This document shows positions 8,506 to 17,400 of a DNA stretch of 64,000 nucleotides, piece by piece. How positions within the stretch are numbered: the stretch's first letter is position 1; each line of letters starts with the position of its first letter. Under the pieces are notes generated by a model. That model did no database searches. It had not been told where the DNA came from and worked only from the letters and a program-made list of their open reading frames with translations. The stretch comes from Rhizobium sp. C1. Lineage in GTDB: Bacteria > Pseudomonadota > Alphaproteobacteria > Rhizobiales > Rhizobiaceae. The stretch is taken from assembly GCF_021026335.1 (NCBI RefSeq), contig NZ_JAJNCY010000007.1, positions 62,001 to 126,000 on the forward strand, given 5' to 3'. Both the position numbers and the translations under genes were made by a program.

Positions 8506-8985
8506 TTGAACATTCATAATCCGCTTGGCGGCGTCGAGTTGCGCGCGCTGGAGATCGTCAGATCGCTGAAGGACCAGGAAGGGCCTCTCCTGCCGATCCT
8601 TCATGCGCTTCAGGAAGAATTCGGCCACGTCCCGCAATCTGTCCTGCCGCTGATCGGCAAGGAACTGAACCTTTCGCGTGCCGAAGTTCATGGCGTGATG
8701 ACCTTCTATCATGACTTCCGCGCCGAACCCGCCGGCCGCCATGTGCTGAAGCTCTGTCGCGCCGAGGCCTGTCAGTCCATGGGCGGCGAGGCCTTCACCG
8801 AGTCCGTCCGCGCGGCCCTAGGCATCGACTGGCACGAAACAACCCCGGATGGCCGGGTGACGCTCGAACCCGTCTACTGTCTCGGTCTCTGTTCCTGTGC
8901 GCCTGCTGCCATGCTGGACGATGAACTCATAGGACGCGCCGATCTCGCCGCCGTGAAGGCAGCCCTTGCGGAGGCCGGCCAATGA
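8506..8985 (+). CDS. fdsG: NAD-dependent formate dehydrogenase gamma subunit
   Basis: About 159 residues, of the NuoE-like thioredoxin-fold [2Fe-2S] type; it passes electrons toward the FMN/NAD site of FdsB. Cluster ligands are in CRAEACQSMG and CLGLCSCAPA. I prefer the TTG at 8506 because GGGGAGG (8491-8497) sits eight bases before it and the product then begins MNIHNP. An in-frame ATG at 8485 would put that ribosome site inside the gene. It overlaps fdsB by four bases (ATGA), implying coupled translation. Confidence 0.9.
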   Translation: MNIHNPLGGVELRALEIVRSLKDQEGPLLPILHALQEEFGHVPQSVLPLIGKELNLSRAEVHGVMTFYHDFRAEPAGRHVLKLCRAEACQSMGGEAFTESVRAALGIDWHETTPDGRVTLEPVYCLGLCSCAPAAMLDDELIGRADLAAVKAALAEAGQ

Positions 8986-10541
8986 GCATCCGCATCTACG
9001 TTCCCCGCGATTCAGCCGCTGTCGCCCTCGGCGCAAACCATGTCGCCGAAGCCCTGCAATACGCCATCGCCTCCGAGGGCCACGACGCTGTTATCGTCCG
9101 CAACGGCTCGCGCGGCATGCACTGGCTGGAACCTCTGGTCGAGGTCGAAACGCCGGAAGGCCGTATCGCCTATGGTCCGGTGAAGGCCACCGATGTCGAG
9201 CCGCTGATCGAAGCTGGCCTCCTCGAAGGTAAGGCGGGCCACCCGCTTTATCTCGGTCCGACCGAAGACATTCCGTTCCTGAAAAACCAGACGCGTCTCA
9301 CCTTCGCGCGTTGCGGCGTCATCGACCCGCTCTCGCTCACAGACTATGAAGCCCATGGCGGGCTGAAGGGCCTGCGTTCCGCACTTGCCATGCACGCCGC
9401 CGACATCGTCAAGGAAGTGACCGACAGCGGCCTGCGCGGCCGCGGCGGTGCGGGCTTCCCGACAGGTATCAAGTGGAACACCGTGCTCCACGCCAAGGCG
9501 AGCCAGAAATATATCGTCTGCAATGCCGACGAGGGCGACAGCGCAACCTTCGCCGACCGCATGATCATGGAAGGCGACCCCTTCGTGCTCATCGAGGGCA
9601 TGGCGATTGCCGGCCTCGCGACCGGCGCAACGAAGGGCTACATCTTCACCCGCTCTGAATATCCGCTGGCGATCGAGGTCTTCAACAAGGCGATCGAGAT
9701 CGCCCGCGGCGCCGGCATTCTCGGCCCCTCCGTTCTCGGCTCCCACCACGCCTTCGACATGGAGATGCGCGTCGGCGCCGGCGCCTATGTCTGCGGCGAG
9801 GAGACCTCGCTTCTGAACGCGCTGGAAGGCAAGCGCGGCGTCGTCCGCTCCAAGCCACCGCTACCCGCGCTTGAAGGCCTGCTCGGCAAGCCGACCGTGG
9901 TCAACAACGTCATCTCGCTCGCCTCCGTGCCGATCATCCTCGACGAGGGCGCGGAATATTATCGCGACTTCGGTATGGGCCGCTCGCGCGGCACGATCCC
10001 GATCCAGATCGCCGGCAACGCCCGGCATGCAGGTCTTTACGAGACCGCCTTCGGTCTCACGCTCGGCGAGATCGTCGAGGGCATCGCCGGCGGCACCGCC
10101 ACGGGTCGCCCCATCAAGGCCGTTCAAGTCGGCGGACCGCTCGGGGCCTATTTCCCGCCAGCGCTCTTCGATACGCCGTTCGACTATGAAGCCTTTGCGG
10201 CAAAGAATGGCCTGATCGGCCATGCCGGCATCACCGTCTTCGACGACAGCGCCGACATGCTCAAGATGGCCCGCTTCGCCTTCGAATTCTGCGCGGTGGA
10301 AAGCTGCGGCAAATGCACCCCCTGCCGCATCGGCTCGACCCGTGGCGTGGAGGTCATCGACAGGATCTCCGCCGGCATCGAGCCGAAGAAGAGCCTCGAC
10401 CTCGTCACCGACCTCTGCAACACGATGAAATTCGGCTCGCTTTGTGCACTCGGCGGCTTCACGCCCTATCCGGTGATGAGCGCGATCACGCATTTTCCGG
10501 AGGATTTTGTGGGTGGTGCGAAACTGGAGGCGGCGGAATGA
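8982..10541 (+). CDS. fdsB: NAD-dependent formate dehydrogenase beta subunit (FMN, NAD and 4Fe-4S)
   Basis: The 519-residue subunit joins an N-terminal thioredoxin-like segment (about residues 1-100) to a NuoF-like body. The FMN/NAD site shows GRGGAGFPTGIKWN near residue 150 and CNADEGD near 180. The [4Fe-4S] ligands are in SCGKCTPCRIGSTRG near residue 445. It reduces NAD+ with electrons from formate in the soluble cytoplasmic complex. The start overlaps the end of fdsG. Confidence 0.95.
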   Translation: MSIRIYVPRDSAAVALGANHVAEALQYAIASEGHDAVIVRNGSRGMHWLEPLVEVETPEGRIAYGPVKATDVEPLIEAGLLEGKAGHPLYLGPTEDIPFLKNQTRLTFARCGVIDPLSLTDYEAHGGLKGLRSALAMHAADIVKEVTDSGLRGRGGAGFPTGIKWNTVLHAKASQKYIVCNADEGDSATFADRMIMEGDPFVLIEGMAIAGLATGATKGYIFTRSEYPLAIEVFNKAIEIARGAGILGPSVLGSHHAFDMEMRVGAGAYVCGEETSLLNALEGKRGVVRSKPPLPALEGLLGKPTVVNNVISLASVPIILDEGAEYYRDFGMGRSRGTIPIQIAGNARHAGLYETAFGLTLGEIVEGIAGGTATGRPIKAVQVGGPLGAYFPPALFDTPFDYEAFAAKNGLIGHAGITVFDDSADMLKMARFAFEFCAVESCGKCTPCRIGSTRGVEVIDRISAGIEPKKSLDLVTDLCNTMKFGSLCALGGFTPYPVMSAITHFPEDFVGGAKLEAAE

Positions 10542-10602
10542 TACGACCTGTCGACCCCGCCTCCGCCCGCCTCCTCCCCCATTCCGCATAGGAGACAGTC
10601 TG

Positions 10603-13485
10603 ATGTCCCTCATCCATGAAATCGACTACGGCACACCAGCCTCGAAATCCGAAAAGACCGTGACGCTGACCATCGATGGTCGCGAGATCACCGTGCCGGA
10701 AGGCACGTCGCTGATGCGCGCCTCGATGGAAGCCGGCATTCAGGTGCCGAAGCTCTGCGCCACCGACATGGTCGATGCCTTCGGCTCCTGCCGCCTCTGT
10801 CTCGTCGAGATCGAAGGCCGCAACGGCACACCGGCCTCCTGCACGACGCCGGTTGCCCAGGGTCTCGTCGTCCACACTCAGACAGAACGCCTGAAGGCGA
10901 TCCGCAAGGGCGTGATGGAACTCTACATTTCCGACCACCCGCTCGACTGCCTCACCTGCGCCGCCAATGGCGACTGCGAGCTGCAGGACATGGCCGGGGC
11001 CGTCGGCCTGCGCGATGTTCGCTATGGCTATGAGGGCGACAACCATGTGAAGGCGCGCGACGGCGTCGGCGAGACGAACGCCCGCTGGATGCCGAAAGAC
11101 GAGTCGAACCCCTATTTCACCTATGATCCGGCGAAATGCATCGTCTGCTCACGCTGCGTCCGCGCCTGCGAAGAGGTGCAGGGTACGTTTGCGCTGACAA
11201 TCGAGGGCCGCGGCTTCGACAGCCGCGTGTCGCCGGGCATGCATGAGGATTTCCTGTCCTCCGAATGCGTCTCCTGCGGCGCCTGCGTGCAGGCCTGCCC
11301 GACCGCGACGCTGACGGAAAAGTCGGTGATCGAGATCGGCCAGCCGGAGCATTCGGCGGTCACCACCTGCGCCTATTGCGGCGTCGGCTGCTCGTTCAAG
11401 GCCGAGATGCGCGGCGAGGAGCTGGTGCGCATGGTGCCGTGGAAGGATGGCAAGGCCAATCGCGGCCATTCCTGCGTCAAGGGCCGCTTCGCCTGGGGCT
11501 ATGCCACGCATCGCGACCGCATCCTCAACCCGATGATCCGCGAGAGCATCGACCAGCCTTGGCGCGAAGTCTCCTGGGAAGAGGCGCTGACCTACACGGC
11601 GCGCGAATTTAGCCGGATTCAAAAGCAGTATGGCCGCGATTCCGTTGGCGGCATCACCTCCTCGCGCTGCACGAATGAAGAGACCTATCTGGTCCAGAAA
11701 CTCATCCGCGCCGGCTTCGGCAACAACAATGTCGACACCTGCGCCCGCGTCTGCCATTCGCCGACCGGCTACGGCCTCGGCCAGACCTTCGGCACCTCGG
11801 CCGGCACACAGGATTTCGACAGCGTCGAGCACACCGACGTCGTGATCGTCATCGGCGCGAACCCGACGGACGGCCACCCGGTCTTCGGCTCTCGTTTGAA
11901 GAAGAGGCTGCGTCAGGGCGCCAAGCTCATCGTCATCGACCCGCGCCGCATCGATCTGGTCGACGGCCCGCATGTGAAGGCGGATTATCATCTGCCGCTC
12001 CGCCCCGGCACGAACGTCGCCATCGTCACCGCGCTCGCCCATGTGATCGTCACCGAAGGCCTCTATAACGAAGCCTTTATCCGCGAGCGCTGCGACTGGT
12101 CGGAATTCCAGGACTGGGCTGAATTCGTCGCCGAAAAGCGTCACAGCCCGGAAGAGATCGAAAAGCTCTCCGGCGTGCCCGCCGATCTGATCCGTGGGGC
12201 TGCGCGCCTCTACGCCACCGGCGGTAATGGCGCGATCTATTACGGCCTCGGCGTCACCGAGCACAGCCAGGGATCGACAACCGTCATGGCCATCGCCAAC
12301 CTGGCGATGGCGACCGGCAATATCGGCCGCAAGGGCGTGGGCGTAAACCCGCTGCGCGGGCAGAACAATGTGCAGGGCTCCTGCGACATGGGCTCCTTCC
12401 CGCATGAACTGCCGGGCTATCGCCACATCTCCGACGATGCCACGCGCGACGTTTTCGAAAAGCTCTGGGGCGTGAAGCTCAACAACGAGCCGGGCCTTCG
12501 CATCCCCAACATGCTGGACGCCGCCGTCGAAGGCACGTTCAAGGGCATCTACATTCAAGGCGAGGACATTCTTCAGTCCGACCCGGACACGCATCATGTT
12601 TCGGCCGGTCTCGCCGCGATGGAATGCGTCGTCGTGCAGGACCTCTTCCTCAACGAAACCGCCAACTACGCCCATGTCTTCCTGCCGGGCTCGACCTTCC
12701 TCGAGAAGGACGGCACCTTCACCAATGCCGAGCGCCGCATCAACCGCGTCCGCAAGGTCATCAGCCCGAAGAACGGCTATGGCGATTGGGAAGTGACGCA
12801 GGAACTTGCAAAGGCGATGGGGTTGAACTGGAACTACAGCCACCCGTCCGAGATCATGGCCGAGATTGCGGCGACCACGCCGAGCTTCGCGAATGTGACC
12901 TATGAAATGCTCGACGAGAAAGGCTCGGTGCAGTGGCCCTGCAACGAGAAGTTCCCCGAAGGCTCGCCGATCATGCATGTCGACGGCTTTGTGCGCGGCA
13001 GGGGCAAGTTCATCCGCACGGAGTACGTCGCGACGGACGAAAAGACCGGCCCGCGCTTCCCGCTCCTGCTGACGACGGGGCGCATCCTCAGCCAGTACAA
13101 TGTCGGCGCGCAGACGCGCCGCACGGAAAACACCGCCTGGCATGCCGAGGACCGGCTGGAAATCCACCCGCACGACGCCGAAAATCGCGGCATCCGCGAG
13201 GGCGACTGGGTGCGCCTCACCTCTCGCGCCGGCGACACGTCGCTGCGCGCCCTCATCACCGACCGCGTCGCCCCGGGCGTCGTCTACACGACCTTCCACC
13301 ACCCGGACACGCAGGCCAACGTCATCACCACCGACTTCTCGGACTGGGCCACCAACTGCCCGGAATACAAGGTGACCGCCGTTCAGGTCTCGCCCTCCAA
13401 CGGCCCATCGGAATGGCAGGAGGATTACAGCGAATTGTCCCGCCGCTCCCGCCGCATCGCCGGCAAGATGGAAGCTGCGGAGTGA
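10603..13485 (+). CDS. fdsA: NAD-dependent formate dehydrogenase alpha (molybdenum catalytic) subunit
   Basis: The 960-residue catalytic subunit oxidises formate to CO2 at a bis-molybdopterin molybdenum site. The start is ATG 10603, after AGGAGAC, giving MSLIHEIDYG. The N-terminus is a [2Fe-2S] domain (CATDMVDAFGSCRLC), then a NuoG-like segment (CLTCAANGDCELQ), then two ferredoxin-type clusters (CIVCSRCVRAC, CVSCGACVQACP) and one more (CAYCGVGC). The active-site residue is cysteine 384 (ARVCHSPTGYG), not selenocysteine. Its neighbours fdsG, fdsB, fdhD and fdsD complete the complex. Confidence 0.96.
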   Translation: MSLIHEIDYGTPASKSEKTVTLTIDGREITVPEGTSLMRASMEAGIQVPKLCATDMVDAFGSCRLCLVEIEGRNGTPASCTTPVAQGLVVHTQTERLKAIRKGVMELYISDHPLDCLTCAANGDCELQDMAGAVGLRDVRYGYEGDNHVKARDGVGETNARWMPKDESNPYFTYDPAKCIVCSRCVRACEEVQGTFALTIEGRGFDSRVSPGMHEDFLSSECVSCGACVQACPTATLTEKSVIEIGQPEHSAVTTCAYCGVGCSFKAEMRGEELVRMVPWKDGKANRGHSCVKGRFAWGYATHRDRILNPMIRESIDQPWREVSWEEALTYTAREFSRIQKQYGRDSVGGITSSRCTNEETYLVQKLIRAGFGNNNVDTCARVCHSPTGYGLGQTFGTSAGTQDFDSVEHTDVVIVIGANPTDGHPVFGSRLKKRLRQGAKLIVIDPRRIDLVDGPHVKADYHLPLRPGTNVAIVTALAHVIVTEGLYNEAFIRERCDWSEFQDWAEFVAEKRHSPEEIEKLSGVPADLIRGAARLYATGGNGAIYYGLGVTEHSQGSTTVMAIANLAMATGNIGRKGVGVNPLRGQNNVQGSCDMGSFPHELPGYRHISDDATRDVFEKLWGVKLNNEPGLRIPNMLDAAVEGTFKGIYIQGEDILQSDPDTHHVSAGLAAMECVVVQDLFLNETANYAHVFLPGSTFLEKDGTFTNAERRINRVRKVISPKNGYGDWEVTQELAKAMGLNWNYSHPSEIMAEIAATTPSFANVTYEMLDEKGSVQWPCNEKFPEGSPIMHVDGFVRGRGKFIRTEYVATDEKTGPRFPLLLTTGRILSQYNVGAQTRRTENTAWHAEDRLEIHPHDAENRGIREGDWVRLTSRAGDTSLRALITDRVAPGVVYTTFHHPDTQANVITTDFSDWATNCPEYKVTAVQVSPSNGPSEWQEDYSELSRRSRRIAGKMEAAE

Positions 13486-13504
13486 TGATCGGTGGGGTTC
13501 ATAA

Positions 13505-13672
13505 AGACCCCTCCCCAACCCTCCCCACAAGGGGGAGGGAGAGTGACCGTCGTGCCGTGATATCGAGAAAACAAAACCTTTGTGCCACGGTGAGGACAAG
13601 CCTCGGCGGCGCCCCCATCCGTCTCCCCCCTTGTGGGGGAGATGGCGGCAGCCAGAGGGGGACTTCACTCCG
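13505..13672. repeat. Intergenic palindromic element inside the fds operon
   Basis: The 202-bp gap between fdsA and fdhD is filled by a GC-rich element with matching hairpin ends. The left end has CCCTCCCCACAAGGGGGAGGG and the right end TCTCCCCCCTTGTGGGGGAGA, each a hairpin in itself and related to the other. The segment between them shows no reliable coding capacity. Similar CCTCCCC/GGGGGAG hairpins are common between genes in rhizobia. It could weaken expression of the distal genes fdhD and fdsD. Confidence 0.62.
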
Positions 13673-13687
13673 GGCGGGAGGCTCAAC

Positions 13688-14515
13688 ATGAACCCCTCCC
13701 GCCCCCTCCCCCGCCTCGCTTTCGCGTCCGGCCGCCTCGCCCCCTCCACCCGCGAGATCGCCGAGGAAGTCCCCGTTGCCTTCACCTATCGTGGCTCTAC
13801 CCAGGCTGTGATGATGGCAAGCCCGGCGGACCTGGAAGACTTCGCCTACGGCTTCACGCTGAACGAAGGCATCGTTACGCAGCCCGAAGACATCCTCTCC
13901 GTCAGAGCGGAAGAAACCGGCGGCGGCATCGATCTCCAGATCGAGCTTGCCGGCGACCATCAGGCCGCGCTGACCGCGCGCCGCCGCGCCATGGCCGGTC
14001 CGGTCGGCTGTGGCCTCTGCGGCATCGAATCCATCGAGCAGGCGCTGCTACCCGCGCGAAAAGTCGAGGCCGCGCTCACGCTCTCACCGCATGAGATTGC
14101 CGAAGCCACGGCCTCACTTGCCGCCCACCAACCGCTCTTCGCTGCTACCCGCGCTGTCCATGCCGCCGGTTTCTATCGCCCCGGCGGCGGCTTGGCTCTT
14201 GTCCGCGAGGATGTCGGACGACACAATGCGCTGGACAAGCTCTGCGGCGCGATGGCGCGGGCCGGCATTGACGGTGCCAGCGGCGCAATCGTCTTGACCA
14301 GCCGCGTCTCTGTCGAAATGGTCCAGAAGACGGCCATGGCCGGTGCTGGCATCCTGATTGCCATTTCCGCCCCCACCGCCCTTGCGATCCGCATGGCGGA
14401 CGCGGCAGGAATTACGCTCGTGGCGCTGGCGCGCGATAAAGACTTCGAGATTTTCACGCATACGGCCAGAGTTGCCGCACAGACCGCACCGGAGAGAGAT
14501 GCCGATGTCGCATGA
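13688..14515 (+). CDS. fdhD: Formate dehydrogenase sulfurtransferase / maturation factor FdhD
   Basis: The 275-residue protein (FdsC in this operon type) hands sulfur from a cysteine desulfurase to the molybdenum cofactor before insertion into FdsA. The sulfur-carrying pair is in the loop CGLCGIESIEQA. The start at 13688 gives MNPSRPLPRLAFASG. An extension to an upstream start would run into the palindromic element and is unlikely. It overlaps fdsD by eleven bases. Confidence 0.93.
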   Translation: MNPSRPLPRLAFASGRLAPSTREIAEEVPVAFTYRGSTQAVMMASPADLEDFAYGFTLNEGIVTQPEDILSVRAEETGGGIDLQIELAGDHQAALTARRRAMAGPVGCGLCGIESIEQALLPARKVEAALTLSPHEIAEATASLAAHQPLFAATRAVHAAGFYRPGGGLALVREDVGRHNALDKLCGAMARAGIDGASGAIVLTSRVSVEMVQKTAMAGAGILIAISAPTALAIRMADAAGITLVALARDKDFEIFTHTARVAAQTAPERDADVA

Positions 14516-14732
14516 CAAGATCGTTCGCATGGCGAACCAGATCGCCACCTTCTTCCACTCGCAGCCGCAGGCCGAGCGGGCAGCGGGCGTGGCAAACCAT
14601 ATCAACAAATTCTGGGAACCGCGCATGCGGAAGCAGTTCTTCGAGCATCTGGAAGGCGGCGCGCCCTTCGACCCGCTGGTGAAGGAAGCCGCGGCACTCG
14701 TGAACAGGCCCGAAACCGTCGATCACGCCTGA
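14505..14732 (+). CDS. fdsD: Formate dehydrogenase delta subunit
   Basis: The 75-residue protein (MSHDKIVRMANQIATFF..., then VANHINKFWEPRMRKQF) matches the small FdsD family, a helical protein needed for assembly of an active FDH with its cofactor. The start at 14505 has GGAG ten bases upstream; an ATG at 14499 is also in frame. The gene lies at the end of the fds operon and overlaps by ten bases the 3' end of the convergent LysR gene. Confidence 0.9.
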   Translation: MSHDKIVRMANQIATFFHSQPQAERAAGVANHINKFWEPRMRKQFFEHLEGGAPFDPLVKEAAALVNRPETVDHA

Positions 14733-15607
14733 AGGCAGATCGCCTCCAGCGCCTTGGCCGCCTCGCCGAAATGCCGCTCCTTGTGGCGGACCATGCGGAA
14801 CTGCCGCTCCGGCCTCGGGAAGTTGACGGCGACCAGATCGCCCTGTGCCAGAAGCGGCTCGACCGCCCGGCGCGACACGGCACACGCCGCGAGCGATGTA
14901 CGCACCGCCGACAGCATCGCCTCGTTGGACGGCAGGGTGAGCGCGATCTTCCGACGGTTCGGATCGAACCCCATGGCGCGCAGCATCGCCTCAAATTCCG
15001 AGCGCGTGCCGGACCCCTCCTCGCGAATGACCCAGACCGTTTCGGCCACCAGCGTATCGGCGCTGGCGCCCTCCGCCTTCGCCAGAGGATGGCCTGGCGC
15101 GACGACAACGACCAGCTCGTCCTCGCCGACGACCCGGGCGGCGAGCGCCGGCTCGTCGAAACGCCCCTCAACAAAGCCGAGATCCGCCGTGCCTTCGATC
15201 ACCGCCCGGGTCACGCCCTGCGTATTGCTCACAGATAGATCGAGCGCGATGCCCGGATAGGCGGCATGAAACTGCATCAAACGTTGCGGCAACCAGTAGG
15301 TCGCGACCGTCTGGCTGGCATGGATGGTCAGCCGGCCGCGCCGCATCGCGCCGAGTTCGGATAGGACAAGTGCTGCAGACTGCGCCCGCGACAGCACCGC
15401 CTTGGCTTCATCCAGGAAGACCCGCCCTGCCTCCGTCAGCTCGATCCCGCGCCCGACGCGATGGAAAAGCTGCACATTGTAGAAGCCTTCCAGCACCTTG
15501 ATTGCCGCGCTGACAGCCGACGGCGTCAGCCGCAGGGCCTCAGCCGCCTTGGTCAGATGCTGCCGCTCGGCCACGGCGACGAAGATGGAGAGCTGTTCGA
15601 ATGTCAT
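14723..15607 (-). CDS. LysR-family regulator divergent from a YeiH-type exporter
   Basis: The 294-residue protein has the winged helix at residues 1-60 (MTFEQLSIFVAVAERQHLTK, then AVSAAIKVLEGFYNVQLFHR) and a C-terminal effector domain. The class resembles CysB/CbbR/YeiE-like proteins. It is transcribed away from the yeiH-like gene with only 92 bp between, and that gap holds a dyad. Control of the exporter, plus autoregulation, is the likely role. The effector is unknown; sulfur oxyanions are a guess from the partner's family. Confidence 0.88.
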   Translation of the reverse strand: MTFEQLSIFVAVAERQHLTKAAEALRLTPSAVSAAIKVLEGFYNVQLFHRVGRGIELTEAGRVFLDEAKAVLSRAQSAALVLSELGAMRRGRLTIHASQTVATYWLPQRLMQFHAAYPGIALDLSVSNTQGVTRAVIEGTADLGFVEGRFDEPALAARVVGEDELVVVVAPGHPLAKAEGASADTLVAETVWVIREEGSGTRSEFEAMLRAMGFDPNRRKIALTLPSNEAMLSAVRTSLAACAVSRRAVEPLLAQGDLVAVNFPRPERQFRMVRHKERHFGEAAKALEAICLQA

Positions 15608-15620
15608 TCGTTCGATTCTT

Positions 15621-15647
15621 TCGAATAGAATATGCCATATTATTCGA
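15621..15647. promoter_or_regulatory. Dyad in the LysR/yeiH divergent gap, candidate LysR operator
   Basis: TCGAATAGAATAT and ATATTATTCGA form an imperfect inverted repeat in an AT-rich stretch, 14 bases before the LysR start. The flanking bases repeat TTCGA several more times (near 15611 and 15620), which suggests more than one half-site. Position and symmetry fit an autoregulated LysR site. Confidence 0.62.
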
Positions 15648-15699
15648 TTTTCCTGTACGAATGTCCATGGCACTTTCATCTCATCAAGGATGATGAAAC

Positions 15700-16749
15700 A
15701 TGCAAGTCGCTCATACAGATAACCAGACAGCCATCGAATCATGGAAAGCCGCGATTCCGGGCGTCGCGCTCTGCAGCGCCGTCGCCCTCCTGGGCTTTCT
15801 GGCAGAACAGACGGAAAAGGCACTTTTTAGCCGCGCTTGGTTCGAGAGCCTCGTCATGGCGATCCTGATTGGCGCGTCCATCCGGACTTTTCTCGGCCTT
15901 CACCCGCGCTTCGAGGCCGGCGTAAAGGTTTCAGCCAAACTTTTGCTGGAAGTCGCCATCGTGCTCCTGGGCGCGTCGATCAGCGTCTCGGCCATTGCCG
16001 GCGCGGGCCCCGCACTGATCGCCGGTGTTGCCGCCTCCGTCTTCATTGCGGTCCTGTCAAGCTACACGATCGGCCGCATGCTGAAGCTGGAGCACCGGCT
16101 TGCGCTTCTGGTCGCCTGCGGCAATTCGATCTGCGGCAACTCGGCCATCGTCGCCGTCGCACCCGTCATCAAGGCGCGCGCCGAAGACGTCGCCGCCTCG
16201 ATCGCCTTCACCGCAGCACTCGGCATCCTCGTCGTTCTCCTCCTGCCGCTTGGCCAGCATGCCACAGGCATGAGCGCGGAAAGCTATGGCATTCTTTCGG
16301 GCATGACGGTCTATGCCGTGCCGCAAGTCCTGGCCGCCACAGCCCCTGTCGGGTTGCTGAGCATGCAGACGGGGACACTCGTCAAGCTCATCCGCGTCAT
16401 GATGCTTGCGCCCGTCATCTTCTGCATCGGCCTTGTCGGTGATCGAAACGGGGAACAAGCGGGTTCGACCCGGCGCATCGAATGGTCGAAGATCACGCCA
16501 TGGTTCATCGTTGGCTTCGTAGCTCTGATGGCGCTGCGGTCTCTCGGCATGATCCCGAATCAGGCAGTGAACCCGATCGAAGCGATCGCAACGGCGCTCA
16601 CCATCGTGTCCATGGCCGCGCTTGGCCTCTCGGTGGACATGCGCACGATCCTGTCCTCAGGCGGCCGTGTACTGGCAGCCGGCACGCTCTCGCTCGGCCT
16701 GCTCGTCGGCATCAGCCTCGCGCTTCTCCATCTTCTCGGCATTCGCTGA
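15700..16749 (+). CDS. YeiH/UPF0324-family membrane exporter (putative sulfate/sulfite exporter)
   Basis: The 349-residue integral membrane protein has about ten hydrophobic segments and the family motifs GNSICGNSAIVAVAPVI near residue 145, MTVYAVPQVLAA near 205, and a conserved glycine-rich C-terminal region (AALGLSVDMRTI). In E. coli the homologue yeiH also sits beside a LysR gene. The substrate is not proven for most members; sulfur oxyanions are the usual annotation. It is followed by a terminator. Confidence 0.87.
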   Translation: MQVAHTDNQTAIESWKAAIPGVALCSAVALLGFLAEQTEKALFSRAWFESLVMAILIGASIRTFLGLHPRFEAGVKVSAKLLLEVAIVLLGASISVSAIAGAGPALIAGVAASVFIAVLSSYTIGRMLKLEHRLALLVACGNSICGNSAIVAVAPVIKARAEDVAASIAFTAALGILVVLLLPLGQHATGMSAESYGILSGMTVYAVPQVLAATAPVGLLSMQTGTLVKLIRVMMLAPVIFCIGLVGDRNGEQAGSTRRIEWSKITPWFIVGFVALMALRSLGMIPNQAVNPIEAIATALTIVSMAALGLSVDMRTILSSGGRVLAAGTLSLGLLVGISLALLHLLGIR

Positions 16750-16759
16750 AAACAAAAAT

Positions 16760-16792
16760 GCCGCCCCGGCAATCCGGAGCGGCCTTTTTTTT
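16760..16792 (+). terminator. Rho-independent terminator after the YeiH-type gene
   Basis: GCCGCCCCGG / CCGGAGCGGC form a stem with one mismatch and a four-base loop, followed by eight T residues. It lies 10 bases after the stop codon. Confidence 0.9.
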
Positions 16793-16813
16793 CAAAAACT
16801 CGAAGTCTGCCGG

Positions 16814-17293
16814 TCAGGCGGCGACGTCGTCCATGTCCTTTTCGCGGAACATCTTGGAGAGGTTCAGGAAGCAGATCATGCCGTTCTCGTTGGCGATGAT
16901 GCCTTCCGAATAGCTGCGGTCGAAGGAGGCGGTGACCTCCGGAACCGGCTGGATCTGGCTGCCGGCAACCGTCAGGATGTCGGAAACGCGGTCTACGAGC
17001 ATGCCGATGACCATGTTGTGCACTTCCGCCACCACGATCGCCGAACGTTCGTTGGCCTGGGTGCTTTCCATGCCAAGCTTGTAGGCCAGGTCGATGATCG
17101 GGATGACCGAACCGCGCAGGTTCATAACGCCGATGACTTCCGGCGGCGAATGCGGGATCGGCGTGGACGGCGCCCAGCCGCGGATTTCGCGGATCGTCGT
17201 CGTCTTCACACAGAATTCCTGATCGTGAAGACGGAAAGCAATGATCTCGAGGGTTTCGCCCGCATAGTTGGTGGTATTGATTACGCTCGCCAT
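16814..17293 (-). CDS. cheW: Chemotaxis coupling protein CheW
   Basis: The 159-residue protein is a single CheW domain (EIIAFRLHDQEFCVKTTTIR, then LRGSVIPIIDLAYKLG). It bridges chemoreceptors and the CheA kinase in the polar array. It lies 107 bp downstream of a chemoreceptor gene in the same direction, so the two are probably co-transcribed. It is away from any che operon in this window and could serve this receptor in particular. Confidence 0.94.
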   Translation of the reverse strand: MASVINTTNYAGETLEIIAFRLHDQEFCVKTTTIREIRGWAPSTPIPHSPPEVIGVMNLRGSVIPIIDLAYKLGMESTQANERSAIVVAEVHNMVIGMLVDRVSDILTVAGSQIQPVPEVTASFDRSYSEGIIANENGMICFLNLSKMFREKDMDDVAA

Positions 17294-17400
17294 TTCAGAA
17301 CTCTTCCCAGCTATCGCTCGACCCCGCGAGCGCGTTGTTCCCGACGGCCAGAGGCCGCGTCAATTTCTCGTCACCTACTTCGCCGGGGACGGCTGAGCCT

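Noticed and set aside
11149-13785. Long open frame opposite fdsA
   Set aside because: Antisense to a certain gene, with shadow-type composition and no domain pattern.
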